DNA of 64,000 nucleotides from Glutamicibacter sp. MNS18 (lineage in GTDB: Bacteria; Actinomycetota; Actinomycetes; Actinomycetales; Micrococcaceae), in assembly GCF_026107515.2 (NCBI RefSeq), contig NZ_JAPCHW010000004.1, positions 310,001 through 374,000 of the forward strand, given 5' to 3'. The notes below the pieces were generated by a model. The model did no database searches. It saw only the letters and a program-made list of their open reading frames with translations, and was not told where the DNA came from. Position numbers and translations under genes: made by a program. Positions 59,082 through 64,000 of the stretch are shown here, piece after piece; the stretch's first letter is position 1; each line of letters opens with the position of its first letter.

Positions 59082-60236
59082 CTAGCCCGGTGTGGGTCGG
59101 GCACCACTGAGATAGGCGACCCCGGCCTCCAGCGGGGCCGAGCGCCCGGTGCGTTCCAGGATGAGGGCCGTGACCAGCACGATGGCGCATAGGATCCACC
59201 AGATGGTGACCGGTTCGGCCACCTCTTGCAGGATCGGTAGCAGTAGCAGGTGCCCGGCATACAGGGTCAACGGGGCGCGGCCCGCCGCGGAGATGAGCTT
59301 GCCCAGGTAGCCGAGTCGATCGGTCAACAGCAGCAACAACCCGAGCAGGGCCACGGCGCAGGCGGCGGCGTGCACGGTGTTCACCAGGGAGGTCGAATGC
59401 GGGGACGGAAGCCACAGGTAGTGGCCGCTGGAGAGGAAGGAATCGATCCGGCCCCCGGGAGCGCGGCCCACTTGCATGGCCACGGTGACCGACTCGCTGG
59501 GCCATCCGGTGGCCCGGGAGATCTGGTTGGCCAGCGGTCCGGTCAACGCCCACCCGAGCAGTTGCGAGCCGGCGGCCAGCAGGGTGCCGGCCCCGAACAA
59601 CCACCCGGCGACCGAGGTCCTGCCCAGGTCCAATCGGCTCAGCGCCAGACCCAGAAGGCCGAACCCGCACCAGACCAGCAAGGGGTAGTAGCCGGTGACG
59701 GCCAGATCCGTCAGGAGCAGCCTCGGGGAGGACAGATCCAGGAAACCGGGGTTGTGGCCCAGGGGGTCCTGCTGCCAGCGGTAGGCCAGCGGCCGCCAGA
59801 GTACCGGGGCCAGCAACAGCCAGAGGCCCGCCAAGGGCGCCAGCACCCGCCCCGGGAGGAAATGCGCCACACTGAGCACCGCGAACAGCAGGCCATAGTG
59901 CACCAGGATGTTGGCGATGCCCTCATTAATCGGCCCGATCACCATGCCCAGCACGGTGATCACCGCTGCCCGGCGCAGGATGACCAGCACCCGGCGCCCG
60001 GGCCCCATACCCCGCCGTGCCAGGCTTCGGGTGAACAACCCCAGCGACACCCCGGCCAGCACCATGAAGAGCACCGAGGCCCGCCCCGAGGCCAGCAGCC
60101 CGGTGGCCGTGGCCTGCAGTTCTCCCTCTGGGCCAATCCGGTACAGCGGGAAAATGTGGGCGGCAAACATCCCGAGGATGGCCACGGTCCGCGCCGCGTC
60201 CAGTCCCGGCAGGCGTCGGGTTGTGCTCATTCGCAT
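59082..60236 (-). CDS. Multi-helix membrane protein of the DUF418 / acyltransferase-like group
   Basis: The protein is about 384 residues with some ten helices. It starts RLPGLDAARTVAILGMFAAHIFPLY, a segment typical of HGSNAT/DUF1624-DUF418 membrane acyltransferase-like proteins. Further on it has SVLFMVLAGVSLGLFTRSLARR and APLTLYAGHLLLLP, the usual DUF418 C-terminal motif area. Substrate unknown; envelope modification is a guess. Starts at 60236 (MRM) or 60230 are possible, both without a strong ribosome site; the frame extends further upstream across the dapA promoter. Divergent from dapA. Confidence 0.78.
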   Translation of the reverse strand: MRMSTTRRLPGLDAARTVAILGMFAAHIFPLYRIGPEGELQATATGLLASGRASVLFMVLAGVSLGLFTRSLARRGMGPGRRVLVILRRAAVITVLGMVIGPINEGIANILVHYGLLFAVLSVAHFLPGRVLAPLAGLWLLLAPVLWRPLAYRWQQDPLGHNPGFLDLSSPRLLLTDLAVTGYYPLLVWCGFGLLGLALSRLDLGRTSVAGWLFGAGTLLAAGSQLLGWALTGPLANQISRATGWPSESVTVAMQVGRAPGGRIDSFLSSGHYLWLPSPHSTSLVNTVHAAACAVALLGLLLLLTDRLGYLGKLISAAGRAPLTLYAGHLLLLPILQEVAEPVTIWWILCAIVLVTALILERTGRSAPLEAGVAYLSGARPTPG

Positions 60237-60303
60237 AGCCACAATGGCATCACAGATCGCCAAGAAGATGCTATCGGCAGTCGTTGACGTGTAGATTTGA
60301 GTC

Positions 60304-61215
60304 ATGGCTTCGAATGCTTCTGAAAATACCGCGTACCCGTTTGGCACCGTGCTGACCGCGATGGTCACCCCCTTCACCGCAGAAGGCGAAGTCGACTACG
60401 AAGCGGCGGCGAAACTCGCCACGAAGCTGGTTGACGACGGCTGCGACGGGCTGGTTGTCACCGGGACCACCGGTGAGACCTCCACGCTGACCGATGAGGA
60501 AAACATCGGAATGTTCCGTACCGTGGTGGAAACCGTCGGGGACCGCGCAGCGGTACTGGCCGGGTCCACCACCAATGACACACGGCATTCGATCAAGTTG
60601 AGCCTGGCAGCCAAGGATGCGGGCGTGGATGGCATCCTGGTTACCGCCCCGTACTACAACAAGCCGAGCCAGGCGGGGGTTATCGCCCACACCCAGGCCA
60701 TCGCCGATGCGGTGGACCTGCCGATCATGATGTACGACATCCCGGGGCGTGCCGGGATCGCCATCTCCGCCGAGACCCTGATCCGGCTGGCCGATATCCC
60801 GCAGGTGATCGCCTTGAAGGACGCCAAGGCCGACTACCAGTCCACCACCACCGTGCTGGCCAATACCGACCTGCACGTGTACTCCGGTGATGACGGGTTG
60901 ACCCTGCCGCTGATGGCCGCCGGCGCCGTCGGCGTGGTCTCGGTCTCGGCCCACGTGGCCACCGCACAGTACCGCAAACTGGTGGACGCGATGCTGGCCG
61001 GGGACCTGGCCACCGCACGGGCCACCCACTTCGAGCTGGACCCGGTCCAGCGGGCCGTGATGGGCCACATCCAGGGCGCCGTCGCGGCAAAACACATACT
61101 TCATTGGCAGGGTGTCCTGCCGAACAACATCGTCCGGTTGCCGCTGTGCGCGCCGTCGGACGAGGAACTCGATGCCATCCGTGCCGACCTTCGTGAGGCA
61201 GGCTGGGATCTGTAA
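60304..61215 (+). CDS. dapA: 4-hydroxy-tetrahydrodipicolinate synthase DapA
   Basis: The 303-residue class I aldolase-type enzyme condenses pyruvate and aspartate semialdehyde. The Schiff-base Lys172 is in VIALKDAK, the catalytic Tyr144 in MMYDIPGRAG, and the substrate loop is GTTGETSTL. It lies 21 nt before rnj, the usual pairing in actinobacteria. TAGATT ends six bases before the ATG and no ribosome site is visible, so a leaderless transcript starting at the ATG is likely. Confidence 0.97.
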   Translation: MASNASENTAYPFGTVLTAMVTPFTAEGEVDYEAAAKLATKLVDDGCDGLVVTGTTGETSTLTDEENIGMFRTVVETVGDRAAVLAGSTTNDTRHSIKLSLAAKDAGVDGILVTAPYYNKPSQAGVIAHTQAIADAVDLPIMMYDIPGRAGIAISAETLIRLADIPQVIALKDAKADYQSTTTVLANTDLHVYSGDDGLTLPLMAAGAVGVVSVSAHVATAQYRKLVDAMLAGDLATARATHFELDPVQRAVMGHIQGAVAAKHILHWQGVLPNNIVRLPLCAPSDEELDAIRADLREAGWDL

Positions 61216-61236
61216 CCAGAAAGGGCGTTATCGTTC

Positions 61237-62943
61237 ATGACCGAAACATCCGTAGACAAGGCCGACACTGCGCGGCTGCAGTTGCCCGCCAAGCTCAAGC
61301 CGGGAACCCTGCGTGTTGTCCCGCTCGGTGGTCTGGGCGAGGTAGGCCGTAATATGGCGGTCTTCGAGATCGATTCGAAGCTGCTGATCGTCGATTGCGG
61401 TGTGCTCTTCCCGGAGGAGCACCAGCCCGGCGTGGACCTGATCCTGCCGGACTTCTCCTACATCAAGGACCGCCTTGACGACGTGGTGGGCCTGGTGCTG
61501 ACCCACGGTCACGAGGACCATATCGGCGCGGTTCCCTACCTGCTGCGACTGCGCGAGGACATCCCGATCTACGGATCGAAACTGACCCTGGCATTTGTGG
61601 AAGCGAAACTGGCCGAGCACCGGATCAAGGCCAACTCCACCATCGTGATGGAGGGCGAGCTCAGCCAGATCGGCCCGTTCGAATGCGAATACGTGGCCGT
61701 GAACCACTCCATCCCGGACGCGTTGGCGGTCTTCATCCGTACCGCGGCCGGCACCGTGCTGCACACCGGCGACTTCAAGATGGACCAGTTGCCGCTCGAT
61801 GGCCGCATCACCGACCTGCGTCACTTCGCCCGGCTGGGCGAGGAAGGCGTGGACTTGTTCCTGCCGGACTCCACCAACGCCGAGGTGCCCGGGTTCACCG
61901 TGGCCGAGAAGGACATCGGCCCGGTGCTGGAGGCGCAGTTCGCCAAGGCACGCCGCCGGATCATCGTGGCCTCCTTCTCCTCGCACGTGCACCGCGTGCA
62001 GCAGGTGCTGGATGCCGCCGCGGTCCACGGCCGCAAGGTCGCCTTCATCGGCCGTTCGATGGTGCGCAATATGGGCATCGCCGAGCGCCTGGGCTACCTG
62101 CACGTGCCCGCCGGGGTGGTGGTCGACCTCAAGCAGGTCGAGCAGCTTCCGGAAAACAAGATCGTGCTGATGTCCACTGGCTCGCAGGGTGAGCCGATGG
62201 CTGCACTGTCCCGCATGGCCAATGGCAGCCACAAGGTGGAGGTCGGTGCCGGGGATACCGTCATCCTGGCCTCCAGCCTGATCCCGGGCAACGAGAATGC
62301 GGTCTTCCGCGTGATCAACGGCCTGATGCGCCTGGGCGCCGAGGTGATCCACAAGGGCATGGCCAAGGTTCATGTCTCGGGGCACGCCTCGGCCGGTGAG
62401 CTGCTGTACTGCTACAACATCCTGCGCCCGAAGAACGTGCTGCCGGTGCACGGGGAAACCCGCCACCTGATCGCCAATGGCCGGTTGGCCGCCCAGTCCG
62501 GGGTGCCCGCGGAAAACGTGATCCTGGCCGAGGACGGTTCGGTCATCGACCTGAAGGACGGGGTGGCCCAGCTGGTGGGCCAGGTCGACTGCGGCTACGT
62601 CTACGTCGACGGCTCCAAGGTCGGGACCATCACCGACGAGGACCTCAAGGACCGGGTCACCCTGGGCGAGGAAGGGTTCATCTCGGTGATCACCGTGATC
62701 AACCGCCAGAACGGCACCGTGATCACCGGACCGGAGATCAACGCCCGCGGTGTGGCCGAGGACGACTCGGTCTTCGACGAGATCAAGCCGAAGATCGAGG
62801 CCGCGATCCTGGAAGCGGTGGCCAACAACCCGTCGCACACCACCCACCAGTTGCAGCAGATCGTGCGCCGCGTGATCGGCTCGTGGGTCTCGCGCAAGCT
62901 GCGCCGTCGCCCGATGATCGTGCCGGTGGTGCTCGAAGCCTAG
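61237..62943 (+). CDS. rnj: Ribonuclease J
   Basis: The 568-residue metallo-beta-lactamase/beta-CASP nuclease matures and degrades RNA by endonucleolytic and 5'-3' exonucleolytic cutting. The zinc signature THGHEDHIG (His90, His92, Asp94, His95) is complete. HTGDFKMD and PDSTNAEVPG follow, and the beta-CASP region has SSHVHRVQQVLDAA and HVSGHASAGEL. The C-terminal domain is standard length. It is cotranscribed with dapA and followed by a perfect 16-bp terminator stem. Confidence 0.97.
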   Translation: MTETSVDKADTARLQLPAKLKPGTLRVVPLGGLGEVGRNMAVFEIDSKLLIVDCGVLFPEEHQPGVDLILPDFSYIKDRLDDVVGLVLTHGHEDHIGAVPYLLRLREDIPIYGSKLTLAFVEAKLAEHRIKANSTIVMEGELSQIGPFECEYVAVNHSIPDALAVFIRTAAGTVLHTGDFKMDQLPLDGRITDLRHFARLGEEGVDLFLPDSTNAEVPGFTVAEKDIGPVLEAQFAKARRRIIVASFSSHVHRVQQVLDAAAVHGRKVAFIGRSMVRNMGIAERLGYLHVPAGVVVDLKQVEQLPENKIVLMSTGSQGEPMAALSRMANGSHKVEVGAGDTVILASSLIPGNENAVFRVINGLMRLGAEVIHKGMAKVHVSGHASAGELLYCYNILRPKNVLPVHGETRHLIANGRLAAQSGVPAENVILAEDGSVIDLKDGVAQLVGQVDCGYVYVDGSKVGTITDEDLKDRVTLGEEGFISVITVINRQNGTVITGPEINARGVAEDDSVFDEIKPKIEAAILEAVANNPSHTTHQLQQIVRRVIGSWVSRKLRRRPMIVPVVLEA

Positions 62944-62964
62944 GCTCCGGCTTCCGCAATCAAC

Positions 62965-63002
62965 GGGCAAGGACCCCGGGACACATCCCGGGGTCCTTGC
63001 CC
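62965..63002 (+). terminator. Strong terminator after rnj
   Basis: GGGCAAGGACCCCGGG and CCCGGGGTCCTTGCCC are perfect 16-nt arms with a 6-nt loop, followed by CGTCT, 21 nt past the stop. Confidence 0.9.
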
Positions 63003-63183
63003 GTCTCCGGGCAGCGGAGCGGACAACTGGCGGGCGGCTTCAACCCCGGCCTCGGGAGGGCTACCCCGGGCCGGAACCAGGAATTACGGACCGGATAAAG
63101 CTGCTCTGGGCTTTCGGCGTGGCCGACGACGTGGGAACCCGGTGCGCGGGTTCGTGAACCGAAGTGTAGAATTCCCTGTGTAC

Positions 63184-63230
63184 GCCTCAGGATCGCCTCT
63201 CAACGATGCCCCTGAGGCTCTTCTTTTTTG
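63184..63230 (+). terminator. Orphan intrinsic terminator, possible end of a small RNA
   Basis: GCCTCAGG and CCTGAGGC enclose ATCG-CCTCTCAA-CGAT and are followed by TCTTCTTTTTTG, the best U-tract in the window. The rnj transcript already ends at 63002. This element therefore closes some other transcript. A TAGAAT -10-like hexamer at 63167-63172 would start an RNA of about 50 nt at about 63179. Confidence 0.7.
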
Positions 63231-63364
63231 TGTTGCCGGCGTCTTTCCACGGGCAACTGACACCCGGTCAAGCTCCTCCGGGCCCCGAGCACGGCCGCGC
63301 TTGCTGGCAGTTTCCTCGGGATGTATCGATTGCGCCCCCGACGAGGGAAGAATGGTGCCCAACG

Positions 63365-63393
63365 TTGCCAGTTGGAGGGATCGCATGTATAGA
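63365..63393 (+). promoter_or_regulatory. Housekeeping-type promoter of the ABC transporter operon
   Basis: TTGCCA (63365-63370) and TATAGA (63388-63393) are separated by 17 nt. The inferred start near 63400 gives a leader of about 38 nt to the ATG at 63438. Confidence 0.6.
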
Positions 63394-63437
63394 CTCGACA
63401 CCATGGAGCGAACCGAGCCCTTCCCCGGAGAACGCAT

Positions 63438-64000
63438 ATGATCGAGTTCCACTCGGTCTCCAAGCACTATCCCGACGGCACCACGGCGGTGTCGGATTTC
63501 AGCCTGCAGATTCCCGCGCATCGCACCACCGTTTTTGTGGGGTCATCCGGCTGCGGGAAAACCACCTTGCTGCGGATGGTCAACCGCATGGTGGACCCGA
63601 GCCGGGGCCGCATCAGCATCGACGGGACGGACATCTCCGGGCAGGACGTGGTGCAGCTTCGCCGCAGCATCGGCTATGTCATGCAGAATGCCGGCCTGCT
63701 GCCGCACTTCACCGTGGAACAGAACATCTCCACGGTTCCCCGGCTCCAGGGCCGCACCCGCCGCGAGGCCCGGACACGTTCACTGGAACTGATGCAGACC
63801 GTGGGGCTGGATACCGCGATGGCCGACCGCTACCCGCACCAGCTCTCCGGAGGACAGCAGCAGCGGGTCGGGGTGGCCCGCGGGTTGGCCTCCGACCCGA
63901 ATATCCTGCTCATGGACGAGCCCTTCGGGGCGGTGGACCCGATCGTGCGGGCCGAATTGCAGCAGGAACTGATCCGCCTGCAGCGCGAACTGGACAAGAC
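63438..64000 (+). CDS. ABC transporter ATP-binding protein, glycine betaine/proline type (partial)
   Basis: The first 187 residues are in the window and the gene runs off its end. Walker A is GSSGCGKTT, the Q-loop VMQNAGLLPHFT, the signature LSGGQQQR and Walker B NILLMDEPFGAVDP. The Q-loop and the PIVRAELQQELIRLQ segment resemble OpuCA/ProV-type ATPases for compatible solutes, which would be followed by permease and binding-protein genes outside the window. The subtype is provisional. GGAG lies upstream of the ATG. Confidence 0.85.
   Translation, partial: MIEFHSVSKHYPDGTTAVSDFSLQIPAHRTTVFVGSSGCGKTTLLRMVNRMVDPSRGRISIDGTDISGQDVVQLRRSIGYVMQNAGLLPHFTVEQNISTVPRLQGRTRREARTRSLELMQTVGLDTAMADRYPHQLSGGQQQRVGVARGLASDPNILLMDEPFGAVDPIVRAELQQELIRLQRELDK

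Larger units (their letters stand above)
63003..63437. other. 435-nt intergenic region before the ABC transporter
   Basis: No protein gene is supported. It contains a TAGAAT hexamer (63167-63172), an intrinsic terminator (63184-63230) that no coding gene explains, and a good promoter for the ABC gene (63365-63393). Confidence 0.6.

Noticed and set aside
61228-62970. 580-codon open frame antisense to rnj
   Set aside because: It mirrors rnj over its whole length and has shadow composition (His, Gly, Asp and Val-rich); rnj has all catalytic motifs.
63142-63441. 99-codon open frame before the ABC gene
   Set aside because: It runs through the orphan terminator and the promoter, has no ribosome site and no recognisable sequence.
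1-64000. CRISPR arrays, tRNA or rRNA genes, integrases, transposases
   Set aside because: No repeat-spacer pattern, cloverleaf or mobile-element protein was found on reading the window.

Overview
The window looks like chromosome of a high-G+C Gram-positive bacterium of the Arthrobacter/Glutamicibacter type (Micrococcaceae). The reasons are frequent GTG starts with GGAG-type ribosome sites, the actinobacterial housekeeping order truB-ribF-rpsO-pnp-M16 protease-dapB-dapA-rnj, a SigK/RskA/fasciclin locus, and a fused oleBC in an oleA-oleBC-oleD operon. The genus is an inference; there is no rRNA or tRNA gene in the window.

Layout. 0.1-4.0 kb (minus strand): fasciclin lipoprotein, sigK, rskA and a membrane molybdopterin oxidoreductase. 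4.3-8.4 kb: truB, two small membrane proteins, ribF, a methyltransferase and rpsO. 8.5-20.2 kb is a first accessory block between rpsO and pnp: AraC regulator, VOC protein, decayed VOC genes, a DUF4282-type protein, a class V aminotransferase, a DJ-1/PfpI protein, an Ltp-type surface protein and the olefin operon. pnp lies at 20.2-22.5 kb. 22.6-55.1 kb is a second, much larger block between pnp and its usual M16 protease neighbour: an unknown two-gene membrane operon, a nucleosidase, a Hen1-Pnkp RNA-repair operon, an arginine deiminase/antiporter pair in which both genes carry an in-frame TAG, and a 21-kb aromatic catabolic cluster. 55.4-64.0 kb returns to housekeeping genes (M16 protease, dapB, dapA, rnj) and ends inside an osmoprotectant-type ABC ATPase.

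The most interesting system is the cluster at 32.4-55.1 kb. It joins an indole-type flavin monooxygenase set (StyA, and a StyA-reductase fusion like StyA2B), an SDR, a phytoene-dehydrogenase-like flavoprotein, an isatin-hydrolase-like cyclase, a two-component luciferase-like monooxygenase and a ThDP decarboxylase to a 2-aminobenzoate (anthranilate)-CoA ligase and the fused 2-aminobenzoyl-CoA monooxygenase/reductase. Thioesterases, a cupin, a fumarylacetoacetate-hydrolase-family enzyme, RidA and a PaaX-type regulator complete it. The inferred route is indole, then dioxindole, isatin, isatinate, anthranilate, anthraniloyl-CoA and dearomatised CoA esters. Several steps, above all isatinate to anthranilate, have no assigned enzyme from sequence alone. 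A shared 14-bp near-palindrome occurs in front of three or four transcription units of this cluster and may be the operator of the PaaX-type regulator.
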